DNA of 64,000 nucleotides from Streptomyces sp. CA-210063 (GTDB taxonomy: Bacteria > Actinomycetota > Actinomycetes > Streptomycetales > Streptomycetaceae). Position 1 is the first letter of the stretch, and the number at the start of each line of letters is the position of its first letter. The translations under genes were made by a program, and so were the position numbers. The DNA is taken from contig NZ_CP102512.1 of NCBI RefSeq assembly GCF_024612015.1, forward strand, positions 7,502,001 through 7,566,000. Direction: 5' to 3'. Below, piece after piece: positions 52,184 to 60,135 of the stretch. The notes beneath the pieces are model-generated. The model was given only the letters and a program-made list of their open reading frames with translations, made no database searches and was not told the DNA's origin.

Positions 52184-52379
52184 GTGTCGTTCCTCCCCGC
52201 GAAGACTCCAGAGTTTAAGCAAACGGTCGCCACAGAATCTCCCAGGCGCCCCAGGAATCACGGGTTCCGGAAGTGCTCGACAGGCCATAACCGGTCACAC
52301 CGGCCACGATGGAATGCAGAGCGGAGGAAGGGGAAACCGGGGACGCTGTACGAGACCCTCGGGCCCTCGGGAGGTCTTC

Positions 52380-54521
52380 ATGACGGACGACACCGACGAC
52401 ACCGGCGACACCACGGAGAAGGCGGAGAAGAGCACCACCCTCACCCCACGCCCGCACGGCGCGCCCGTCGCCGAGCGGGTGCCCGGTGGCGTGATGGTCT
52501 CCATCGGCGCCCTGCTGACGGGGATGCTGCTGGCGGCGCTCGACCAGACGATCGTGGCGACGGCGCTGCCGACGATCGTGAGCGACCTCGGCGGGCTGGA
52601 ACACCTGTCGTGGGTGGTCACGGCGTACCTGCTGGCCGCGACGGCGGCGACTCCGCTGTGGGGGAAGCTGGGGGACCAGTACGGCCGGAAGAGGCTGTTC
52701 CAGACGGCGATCGTGATTTTTCTCATCGGGTCGGCGCTGTGCGGAATGGCGCAGAACATGCCCCAGTTGATCGGATTCCGGGCGCTTCAGGGCCTCGGCG
52801 GCGGCGGTCTGATGGTGCTGTCGATGGCGATCGTCGGGGATCTCGTCCCGCCACGTGAACGCGGGCGCTACCAGGGGCTGTTCGGCGCGGTCTTCGGCGC
52901 GACGAGCGTGCTCGGGCCGCTGCTCGGCGGGTTGTTCACCGAGCATCTGAGCTGGCGCTGGGTGTTCTACGTCAACCTGCCGGTCGGAGCGGTGGCGTTG
53001 GCCGTCATCGCCGCCGTGCTGCGCATCCCGCGCCGGACCGAGCGGCATGCCATCGACTACCTCGGCACCTTCCTCATCGCCTCCGTGGCCACCTCCCTGG
53101 TCCTGGTGGCCTCCCTCGGCGGCACCACCTGGGACTGGGACTCACCGCAGATCGTCGGCCTCGCCGTGCTGGCCGTGCTGCTCACCGCCGCGTTCGTGGC
53201 CGTCGAGCGGCGGGCCGCCGAACCCGTCCTCCCCCTCAAGCTGTTCCGCGTCCGCACCTTCACCCTCTCCGCCGTGATCAGCTTCGTCGTCGGCTTCGCG
53301 ATGTTCGGGGCGATGACGTACGTGCCGACGTTCCTCCAGGTCGTGCACGGTGTGACGCCGACCATGTCGGGTGTGCACATGCTGCCGATGGTGTTCGGGC
53401 TGCTGCTGTCCTCGACGGTCTCCGGGCAGATCGTCAGCCGTACGGGCCGCTGGAAGGTGTTCCCCGTCGTCGGCACGGCCGTCACCACGCTCGGCCTGCT
53501 GCTCCTGCACCAACTCGACGCCGGCAGCGGCGACGGCGAGATGAGCGCGTACCTCTTCGTCTTCGGCCTCGGGCTCGGCCTCGTCATGCAGGTCCTCGTC
53601 CTCATCGTGCAGAACGCCGTCTCGTACGAGGACCTGGGCGTCGCCACCTCCGGCGCGACCTTCTTCCGGTCCATCGGCGCCTCGTTCGGCGTGGCCGTCT
53701 TCGGTACGGTCTTCGCCGGGCGCCTCGGCGACAAGCTCACCGACGCGCTCGCCGGGGCCCGACTCCCGTCCGGTGTCAGCGTGGACGGGCTGCAGGCGGA
53801 CCCGCGCGAGATCGCCGAACTCCCGGCCGCGCTGCGACCGCCCGTCCTCGACGCCTACGCCTCCGCCATCACCGACGTGTTCATCTACGCCGCACCGGTC
53901 GCCCTCCTCGGCTTCGTCCTCGCCTGGTTCCTGCGCGAGGACCGGCTGCGGGCGTCCGTCACCGCCCCCGACGCCACCGAGACGCTCGCCAGCAACCCCG
54001 TCGCGCGGTCGTCGTACGACGAGGTGTGCCGGGCGCTGTCGCTGCTCGGCTCGCGGGAGGGGCGGCGCGAGATCTACCGGACGATCACCGCGCGGGCCGG
54101 CTACGACCTGCTGCCCGCCGCGAGCTGGCTGCTGCTGCGGATCAGGAAGTACGGCTGGGCCGAACCCGCCGTGCTCGCGGAACGCAGCGCCGTGCCGCTC
54201 GACGTGATCATGGCTGCGAGCCGGCAGGTCGAGGAGCGCCGCCTCGCCCGCCGCGAGGGCCTCGACCTCGTCCTCACCGACACCGGTCACGAGGCCGCCG
54301 AGCGGCTCGCCAAGGCCCGCGAGGACTCCCTCGCCGAACTCCTCGGCGACTGGTGGGGCCCCGACCGCCCGACCGACCTCGTCCACCTCGTCGAGGAACT
54401 CAACGCCGAACTCTGCGGCTCGGACGCCGAACGCCCCCACGACGCGCGGACGCTCACGCGACCGGCGAGGGGAACGTCCAAGGCCGGTACGCCCCCGACG
54501 TCTACGTCAGTGTCTTCGTGA
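52380..54521 (+). CDS. MFS drug exporter fused to winged-helix-like domain
   Basis: 713 residues. The first ~520 form a 14-helix DHA2 exporter: LAALDQTIVATALPTIVSDLGGLEHLSWVVTAYLLAATAATPLWGKLGDQYGRK, then GASFFRSIGASFG-type motif. Residues ~535-700 are a soluble extension. It resembles a MarR-like winged helix: YDLLPAASWLLLRI, AVLAERSAVPLDVIMAASRQVEERRLARREGLDLVLTDTG with a helix-turn-helix and wing, then AAERLAKAREDSLAELLGDWW. ATG 52380 follows GGGAGG. The 3' end overlaps the GNAT gene by 20 bases. Exporters with such domains may sense their own substrate. Confidence 0.88.
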   Translation: MTDDTDDTGDTTEKAEKSTTLTPRPHGAPVAERVPGGVMVSIGALLTGMLLAALDQTIVATALPTIVSDLGGLEHLSWVVTAYLLAATAATPLWGKLGDQYGRKRLFQTAIVIFLIGSALCGMAQNMPQLIGFRALQGLGGGGLMVLSMAIVGDLVPPRERGRYQGLFGAVFGATSVLGPLLGGLFTEHLSWRWVFYVNLPVGAVALAVIAAVLRIPRRTERHAIDYLGTFLIASVATSLVLVASLGGTTWDWDSPQIVGLAVLAVLLTAAFVAVERRAAEPVLPLKLFRVRTFTLSAVISFVVGFAMFGAMTYVPTFLQVVHGVTPTMSGVHMLPMVFGLLLSSTVSGQIVSRTGRWKVFPVVGTAVTTLGLLLLHQLDAGSGDGEMSAYLFVFGLGLGLVMQVLVLIVQNAVSYEDLGVATSGATFFRSIGASFGVAVFGTVFAGRLGDKLTDALAGARLPSGVSVDGLQADPREIAELPAALRPPVLDAYASAITDVFIYAAPVALLGFVLAWFLREDRLRASVTAPDATETLASNPVARSSYDEVCRALSLLGSREGRREIYRTITARAGYDLLPAASWLLLRIRKYGWAEPAVLAERSAVPLDVIMAASRQVEERRLARREGLDLVLTDTGHEAAERLAKAREDSLAELLGDWWGPDRPTDLVHLVEELNAELCGSDAERPHDARTLTRPARGTSKAGTPPTSTSVSS

Positions 54522-55053
54522 ACCAGTGCTCCGCGTACGGGTGGTCGTTGTGCGGCGCGCTCTCCTCGTAGCCGAGGCGGGTGTACAGCGCACGTGCCTC
54601 CACCAGGTCGCCGCGGGTGTCGAGGACGATCCGCTCGGTGCCGAGCGCCCGGGCCGCGTCCTCGGCGGCCGACACGAGCAGCGCGGCACCGCCCTTGCCG
54701 CGCGCCTCCTCCAGCAGGAAGACCCGCTTCAGCTCGGCCGTCGCGGCGTCCATCAGCCGCACCCCCGCCGTACCGACCGGCTCGTCCCCGTACCGCGCCA
54801 CCAGCAGCACCCCGCCCGGCGGCGCCAGATACTCCCCGGTGTCCGCCGCGACCTCGCGCTCCAACTCGTCCGGGTCCGTGGCGTGTCCCTCGTGCAGCAG
54901 ATACCAGCGGTCGCTGACCTCCGTGTAGTACGCCCGCCAGAGCGCGGCGGCGACGGGGGAGTCGTGGGGCTCGGGGGCGATGGCCCACAGGGGCGCCGTA
55001 CGAGGCATGCGGGGCACGCGGGTCATGCGGGTCATGCGGGTCATGCGTGTCAT
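54502..55053 (-). CDS. GNAT acetyltransferase with start codon in tandem repeat
   Basis: Up to 183 residues. The GNAT fold is clear: DPDELEREVAADTGEYL, ARYGDEPVGTAGVRLMD, KRVFLLEEARGKGGAALLVSAAEDAARALGTERIVLDTR (acetyl-CoA loop), LYTRLGYEES. The N-terminus MTRMTRMTRMTR is a run of a 9-base ATGACCCGC unit, so four start codons lie in frame; ATG 55008 (MPRTAPLWAIAP) is another candidate and fits the family length. Acceptor unknown. Overlaps the convergent MFS gene end. Confidence 0.88.
   Translation of the reverse strand: MTRMTRMTRMTRVPRMPRTAPLWAIAPEPHDSPVAAALWRAYYTEVSDRWYLLHEGHATDPDELEREVAADTGEYLAPPGGVLLVARYGDEPVGTAGVRLMDAATAELKRVFLLEEARGKGGAALLVSAAEDAARALGTERIVLDTRGDLVEARALYTRLGYEESAPHNDHPYAEHWFTKTLT
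55024..55053 (-). repeat. 9-base tandem repeat of start codons
   Basis: Units of ATGACCCGC (first one ATGACACGC), read on the minus strand at the GNAT start. Each carries an ATG in frame, so a change in number alters only the N-terminus. Confidence 0.8.
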
Positions 55054-55233
55054 GGCGGGTCATTGTCGGGAGGGGGTGCGGGTGGCCCGCAAACGATTTA
55101 CGGGGCCGCCGCGTCCGACCACGGGCCGTAGTTCTCCTGGGCGCTTGCCGTTTGAACGAAGGGGTTCGGGCAACCCGGTGCGAAACGGCCCGTTGGGGCG
55201 AGACGCCCGGGCCGAGGACTCTGGAAGGCATTC

Positions 55234-55959
55234 ATGTCCACAGGCTTGATCATCGCTTTGATCGTGATCGTGGCGGCCGTGGTCGTCGTGGCGGCCGTCC
55301 TGACCCGGCGAGCCCGCGCCGGTGCGGGTGGCGGATCGTTGAAGCGGCGTTTCGGACCGGAGTACGACCGGACCGTGACCCGCCATGACGGTGACGAGCG
55401 GGCCGCCGCCCGGGAGCTCGCGGAGCGCGTGAAGCGGCACGGCTCGCTGGAGAAGCGGCCGCTGCCGGGCGCGGAGCGCGAACGGTACGAGTCCCGCTGG
55501 GCCGCCGCCCAGGAGCGCTTCGTCGACTCGCCTCGCGAGGCGGTCGCCGAGGCGGACCGGCTGCTCGCCGAGGTGGCCGGGGCGCGTGGCTTCCCGGGCG
55601 GCGACCGCTACGAGACCCAGTTGGAGGCGCTCTCCGTCCACCACGCCCACCATGTGCACGGCTACCGCCGGGTGCACCTCGCGGCGCACAGCAACGGCGC
55701 CGCCCCCGGCACCGGCACAGGCACCGGCACCGAGGAGATGCGCGAGGCCATGATCGAGGCCCGCGCGCTGTTCGAGGACCTGGTGACACCGGACCGCCGG
55801 GATGCGCGGGCGGACCGTGCCGGCAGCGCCGGGCGCGAGGGCCTCGGCCACCGTCACGGCAAGGCGCGGCGCGACGAGCGCGACGGTACGGCCGCCGACG
55901 GCCGCCACCGGTCCCATCTGCCATCGGTGCTCACCAGGCGCCACGCGAAGGGGAGTTGA
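55234..55959 (+). CDS. Membrane-anchored protein with DSPREAVAEAD domain
   Basis: 241 residues. One N-terminal helix (STGLIIALIVIVAAVVVVAAVL) and a basic juxtamembrane segment precede a helical domain with FVDSPREAVAEADRLLAEVAGARGF, which has a counterpart in the next gene. A Gly-Thr linker (GTGTGTGTEE) divides it from a highly basic tail (RRDERDGTAADGRHRSHLPSVLTRRHAKGS). No known family. ATG 55234 opens MSTGL. It ends 5 bases before the next start and is likely co-expressed. Confidence 0.75.
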   Translation: MSTGLIIALIVIVAAVVVVAAVLTRRARAGAGGGSLKRRFGPEYDRTVTRHDGDERAAARELAERVKRHGSLEKRPLPGAERERYESRWAAAQERFVDSPREAVAEADRLLAEVAGARGFPGGDRYETQLEALSVHHAHHVHGYRRVHLAAHSNGAAPGTGTGTGTEEMREAMIEARALFEDLVTPDRRDARADRAGSAGREGLGHRHGKARRDERDGTAADGRHRSHLPSVLTRRHAKGS

Positions 55960-55964
55960 CGGGT

Positions 55965-56564
55965 ATGACGGACGACGTGACGAGGGTCGAGGGCATCCGC
56001 GAACGCGGCCCGCGCGAAGCGCGGGAGACGCGGGAGGCGGACGCGAGCCGTGACGGCGTGAAGGGCACCGGAACGGCGCCCGGCACCCGGCCGCCGACGG
56101 ACACGACGAGCTCCGCGGTCACCACGGGCACGGGCTCTGCGGGCGGCATGAGCCCCGCGGGCACTACGGGCTCCACCGGCAGCACGAGCCCCGCGGGCGG
56201 CACAAGCTCCGCCGCGGGTGCCACCGGTACCCACGCCGCCGTCGTGGCGGGTCACGACCGGACCGACGAGCGCGGTGGCGGCGGTCACCTCCTGCCCCAC
56301 GACGAGTGCGACAAGCTGAACCTGCGGATGCAGCATGCGCTCGGCGGATTCGTCGACGGGCCCCGGTCCGCCGTCGAGGAGGCCGATCACGTACTGGAGG
56401 AGGTCACCGCCCGCTTCACCGACGCGATGACCCAGCGGCGCCGCACCCTCCGCGCCACCTGGCAGCCCACCGCCGAGGACCGCGCGACCTCCGCCGACAC
56501 GGAACAACTCCGCCTGGCCCTCCGCGACTACCGCGAACTCACCGAACGGCTGCTCCGGCTGTAA
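55965..56564 (+). CDS. Small protein with paralogous helical domain
   Basis: 199 residues. The first half (about 1-95) is disordered: charged, then a run of Ser/Thr/Gly/Ala. The second half begins LLPHDECDKLNLRMQHALGGFVDGPRSAVEEADHVLEEVTARFTDAM, which echoes FVDSPREAVAEADRLLAEVAGARGF of the neighbour, then an Arg-rich helix. So the two genes share one helical unit. No signal or membrane segment. ATG 55965 lies 5 bases after the previous stop. Function unknown. Confidence 0.75.
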   Translation: MTDDVTRVEGIRERGPREARETREADASRDGVKGTGTAPGTRPPTDTTSSAVTTGTGSAGGMSPAGTTGSTGSTSPAGGTSSAAGATGTHAAVVAGHDRTDERGGGGHLLPHDECDKLNLRMQHALGGFVDGPRSAVEEADHVLEEVTARFTDAMTQRRRTLRATWQPTAEDRATSADTEQLRLALRDYRELTERLLRL

Positions 56565-56586
56565 CCCCGCCGACAGCCCCCCCGAC

Positions 56587-56626
56587 GAGGCCGCGCCCCC
56601 GGATCGTGCGCCGGGGACGCGGCCTC
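56587..56626 (+). terminator. Hairpin after the small-protein pair
   Basis: GAGGCCGCG pairs with CGCGGCCTC; an inner CCCCGG/CCGGGG extends it (16 or more pairs). 23 bases past the second stop. Confidence 0.75.
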
Positions 56627-56740
56627 ATGTTTCGCGGGGGAGGGGACGCTTACCGGCGCTGACAGGGTGCCGCTGCGCCCACCCGTGCCGCCCCAGCGGC
56701 ACGACTGCCCGCAGCTGGGACGACGGCGTCGCGCCCCTTC

Positions 56741-56762
56741 AGGGGCGCGGGGAACTGCGCGA
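56741..56762 (+). repeat. Interspersed palindromic element, copy 9
   Basis: GGGCGCGGGGAACTGCGCGA with a hairpin GCGCCCCTTCAGGGGCGC at its left (56731-56748). Followed by TCAGCCACCGACGACCCGCAG. Between a plus and a minus gene. Confidence 0.9.
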
Positions 56763-56853
56763 TCAGCCACCGACGACCCGCAGTCGCCGTACTACAGAAC
56801 CCCCCGAGCTGTCAGGCGCCCGACCGAGGAGCAATCGGCGCCCGACCACCCCA

Positions 56854-57267
56854 TCAGCCGCCCGACCCAGCCCCCCGCCGACCACGCCACTCCTCAACCA
56901 CCGCTTCGACGTCATACGGCTTCAAACCCAGAGGCGGCCCCGGCGGCGGCTTGAACATCATCTCGCTGATCTTGGCGTTGATCTCGGTGATGATCTTGCG
57001 GACGAGGCGCTCGGAAGGGGCCACGGCGGCCGCGGCCAGCGCGTCCTCCGCCTCCTTGCGGAGCGCCAGCGTCGGCGGCAGGACGGACATCCCCTCGCGG
57101 GCCATCTTCTGCTTGATCCACCAGAGCTCGTCGTAGGTGGTGTCGTCGCCGCTCAGGGGGCGGCCCGCGCCGGGCAGGGCCTGGAAATCGCCGCGCGCCT
57201 CCGCCTCGCGGATCTGTTTCTCGACGAAGGACTCGAAGCTGACACCGGGTGGCTTTCGCTCGGTCAT
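56854..57267 (-). CDS. DUF1992 (DnaJ-C28-like) protein
   Basis: 137 residues. The family motif is clear: ESFVEKQIREAEARGDFQALPGAGRPLSGDD, then YDELWWIKQKMAREGMSVLPPTLALRKEAEDAL. Members resemble the region of eukaryotic DNAJC28, function unknown. ATG 57267 is chosen because the reading on to 57357 adds a basic extension unlike the family. The C-terminus (PPPGPPLGLKPYDVEAVVEEWRGRRGAGSGG) is short. Cytoplasmic. Divergent from the FHA gene. Confidence 0.9.
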   Translation of the reverse strand: MTERKPPGVSFESFVEKQIREAEARGDFQALPGAGRPLSGDDTTYDELWWIKQKMAREGMSVLPPTLALRKEAEDALAAAAVAPSERLVRKIITEINAKISEMMFKPPPGPPLGLKPYDVEAVVEEWRGRRGAGSGG

Positions 57268-57385
57268 GACTCCATTGTGCCGGAGCCCGCACAACAGGAC
57301 GATCCGGCGAATTATCATGCGGCGGCGGCGCGTCAACCGTGCCGTGCGCAGCGACAATTGGAGTTTGACCCGTTAGGAGCGGTAC

Positions 57386-57781
57386 GTGCTCGAACTCACC
57401 ATGGCCTCGGTCTCCGAGGCGGACGCCGGGGCGACGGCCGGCATGCAGATGGCCGACGCGCCCAGCGAGCCGGGCGCCGTGCTCCGGGTGGGCCGCGATC
57501 GGGCGGTGTGCCGGCTCGCGACACCGGACGACTGGCTCTTCGTATCCCGTGTGCACCTGGAGTTCCTGTGCGGCCCGGACGGGACCTGGCAGGTCACGTG
57601 GCTGCGCGGCTCGCACGCCGACCCCTCCTCCGAGGTACGGCTGACCCTGCTCGGCCACCCGCCGCAGCCGCTCCCGTACGGCGGTACGGCGAAGCTTCCG
57701 AACGGCGGCTCCGGGGAGCTCGTCGTCTACGACCGCACGGCCCCGCGCAGCGTCAACGTGGGCTTCTACCACGAGGCCTGA
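57386..57781 (+). CDS. FHA-domain protein
   Basis: 131 residues. LRVGRDRAVCRLATPDDWLFVSRVHLEFLCGPDGTWQV has the FHA landmarks: Gly-Arg, Ser-Arg-x-His, then an ordered beta sandwich. FHA domains bind phosphothreonine, so this may be a reader for Hanks-type kinases. There is no catalytic or membrane part. GTG 57386 follows AGGAG. Converges with the methyltransferase 40 bases away. A kinase lies about 51 kb away in the window; no local partner. Confidence 0.86.
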   Translation: MLELTMASVSEADAGATAGMQMADAPSEPGAVLRVGRDRAVCRLATPDDWLFVSRVHLEFLCGPDGTWQVTWLRGSHADPSSEVRLTLLGHPPQPLPYGGTAKLPNGGSGELVVYDRTAPRSVNVGFYHEA

Positions 57782-57822
57782 TCGGCGGGACCCGGCGGTC
57801 CCTGGCGGGCTCCGGCGCGAGG

Positions 57823-58494
57823 TCAGTCCAGCACCCGGGCCAGCGCGAACCCGTCGTACCCCTTGCTGCCCACCGTCTGGATCGCCGTGCCGCTCAACTT
57901 CGGGTGCGTGGCGATGAGTTCGATGGCGGCCCGGGTGCCGCGGACATCCGGCTCGGTGGTGTCGGCGTCGGCGACCCGGCCGCCGCGTACGACGTTGTCG
58001 ACGACGATGACGCTGCCGGCCCGGGTGAGCTTGAGGGCCCACTCCACGTAGTGCGGGTTGTTGGCCTTGTCCGCGTCGATGAAGACCAGGTCGAACGGCT
58101 CGGGGTTCTCGTCGGTCAGCTTGGGCAGCGACTCCAGGGCGGGACCCACCCGGACCTCGACGAGCGTGTCGAGCCCGGCGCGCGCGATGTTGCGGTTGGC
58201 GACCTCGGCGTGCCGGGCGCTGTACTCCAGGGAGATCAGCCGGCCGTCGGCGGGCAGCGCCCGGCCCAGCCAGATGGTGCTGTAGCCGCCGAGGGTGCCG
58301 ATCTCCAGGATGCGGCGGGCGCCCTGGATCTGGGCGAGGAGATGGAGGAACTTGCCCTGGTTGGCGGCGACGTCGATGGCCGGGAGCCCGGCCGCCTCGT
58401 TGTCACGCAGGGCCGCCGCCAGGGCCTCGTCGTTCGGGGCGAGGTGGGTGGTGAAGTAGTCGTCGACGTCGTTCCAGGTCCGCGACTCGCTCAT
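57823..58494 (-). CDS. SAM-dependent O-methyltransferase
   Basis: 223 residues, catechol-type O-methyltransferase family. SAM motif I is ILEIGTLGGYSTIWLGRALP; Mg2+ Asp residues are in FDLVFIDADKANNPHYVEWAL. VVDNVVRGGRVAD is the next conserved strand. It methylates hydroxyl groups of small aromatics; specific substrate unknown. ATG 58494 opens MSESRTWNDVDDYFTTHL. Alone; A/T-rich inverted promoter sequence TTAGATGAGCTAAGTAGATG (58532-58551) precedes it and may bind a regulator. Confidence 0.92.
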   Translation of the reverse strand: MSESRTWNDVDDYFTTHLAPNDEALAAALRDNEAAGLPAIDVAANQGKFLHLLAQIQGARRILEIGTLGGYSTIWLGRALPADGRLISLEYSARHAEVANRNIARAGLDTLVEVRVGPALESLPKLTDENPEPFDLVFIDADKANNPHYVEWALKLTRAGSVIVVDNVVRGGRVADADTTEPDVRGTRAAIELIATHPKLSGTAIQTVGSKGYDGFALARVLD

Positions 58495-58606
58495 GAAGCT
58501 GTGCCTCCCGCGCCTTCCATCAGGACAGTTACTTAGATGAGCTAAGTAGATGCGCTAATGAATATAGGCGCGGGCAGGCCCTCTGTCAGCGGTTCCAGGG
58601 AGTGTT

Positions 58607-59875
58607 TCAGTCGTTCGGACCGGGCTTCCGGTCCACCGACGGCGGCACGGGAGTCCCCGGCGGCACTGGCGCACCCTGCGGGTAGGCCACGGGCGCACCC
58701 TGCGGATAGGCCCCCGGCGGTATGAAGGCCGCCCCCGCCGGCGGCAGCGGCGGCTGCTTCCGCGCGTTGCGCTTGAGCACGATCGCGACGGCCACCGCCT
58801 TGATCGCGAGCACGGCGATGCCGATGCCGAAGGACACCAGCCAGCCGGGGATGCCCCACACGGTCCACATCTCGTCCACGTAGATGACCTTTCGATAGGT
58901 GTCGTCGGCCGCGGTCCGCCGCAGCGTGTGGTCGCCGGAGATCCGCTCCGGCTGCGGGAAGTCCTGCTCGACGGCCGTGAGGAAGTCCGTGCCGCCCCCG
59001 GTGAGGTCGCCGAGCGTGCCGACGGGCGCGTCGAGGCGTCCGGCGAACGTCACCCTCGGCTCGCCCCCGCCGATCGTGGAGCTGGGCTCCATGCGGTGCG
59101 CGGCGAGGACGTACAGGTCCAGAGCCTGCGGGGTGGTGGCGAGGCGCGACAGGCGCATCGGGTAGACCAGCTCGTCGCTGGCGAAGGTGAGGTGGAGCGG
59201 GTCGAGGGTGCCGGAGAGCGGGAGGTCGGAGGCGGTGTCCTCCGGCGCCAGCCGGATCGCCACGTACTCCCACTTCTGCTGGACGTACGGCTCCAGCGCC
59301 GACTCCAGCCGGTCCGGGAGCTCGAAGCCGTTCTCGTCGAGCCAGTCGCCGAGGGCGCCGGAGTCCGTGGCGGTCAGCCGGGCCACGTCGAACGGGCCGA
59401 GCCGTTCGCGGCCGACGACGTCCACCGAGGACTCGGGGTTCTGGGGCGGGGCCCCCGCCCCGTCGTAGCTCTCGAACATGTCCCACGGCCAGTCGTGCGA
59501 GCGCGGCCAGAAATACTCACGCTTCCGGTACTCGGGCGCGGTCTCCCCCTCGAGCTGGTCGAAGAGGGCCGCGTCGCCGAGCTTCACCGTCGCCCGGTTC
59601 GGCACCGGCATGATCCAGGCCGCCGTACGGGCGTCACCGGCGACCGTCAGGCTCATCACGATCTGTTCCTCGCGGCCGTCCCAGCGCACGACGGACCTCT
59701 CGCTGTCCACAGACATGCTCCGCTCGCTGTCCGGCACCATCGCGCCACAGCCGCAGGCGTACGCCGGTGCCACGAGTGACGCCAGCTGGAAGCCGAGCAG
59801 GGCGAGGACCACCACCCAGAGCCGGCCACGCGCCCACTCGGCCGGACGCGTGCGCCCCCGTACGAAACCGTTCAT
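58607..59875 (-). CDS. DUF2330 exported membrane protein
   Basis: 422 residues. ATG 59875 has AGGAGG 9 bases upstream. A signal peptide (WVVVLALLGFQLASLVAPAYA, then CGCG) begins the outer part; the CGCGAMVPDS start with adjacent Cys is typical of DUF2330. A large outer domain follows (about 50-350), then a membrane helix (WGIPGWLVSFGIGIAVLAIKAVAVAIVL) and a Pro/Gln-rich cytoplasmic tail with PQGAPV repeats. Function unknown. Divergent from the glycosyltransferase/phosphatase gene. Confidence 0.87.
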   Translation of the reverse strand: MNGFVRGRTRPAEWARGRLWVVVLALLGFQLASLVAPAYACGCGAMVPDSERSMSVDSERSVVRWDGREEQIVMSLTVAGDARTAAWIMPVPNRATVKLGDAALFDQLEGETAPEYRKREYFWPRSHDWPWDMFESYDGAGAPPQNPESSVDVVGRERLGPFDVARLTATDSGALGDWLDENGFELPDRLESALEPYVQQKWEYVAIRLAPEDTASDLPLSGTLDPLHLTFASDELVYPMRLSRLATTPQALDLYVLAAHRMEPSSTIGGGEPRVTFAGRLDAPVGTLGDLTGGGTDFLTAVEQDFPQPERISGDHTLRRTAADDTYRKVIYVDEMWTVWGIPGWLVSFGIGIAVLAIKAVAVAIVLKRNARKQPPLPPAGAAFIPPGAYPQGAPVAYPQGAPVPPGTPVPPSVDRKPGPND

Positions 59876-60135
59876 CCCCCGTGCCCTCCTGCTGTGCATA
59901 TGCGGCTGCCGCCATGCTTCCAGGTATTTGTCAGTGGCCTGTCACAGACCCACCTGTGATGTGCATCTGTGATCTGCGTCGCGCCCTTGAGGGTGCGGGC
60001 AACCGTCCGCGCACTATCGTCATCCGGACAAAAGAAGGGCGACTCTCAGGTGAAGAGGGGGTTGCCCGCGTCTCACATCGAGGGCGGTGCGAGTCTTCTG
60101 AGTGGGACATCAACGGGGCGGGAGGACTACGGGGC

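Noticed and set aside
59767..60135. Upstream extension of the GT87-PAP2 gene
   Set aside because: The 123 added codons overlap the divergent DUF2330 start and its signal peptide region; GTG 60136 with GGGAGG is preferred.
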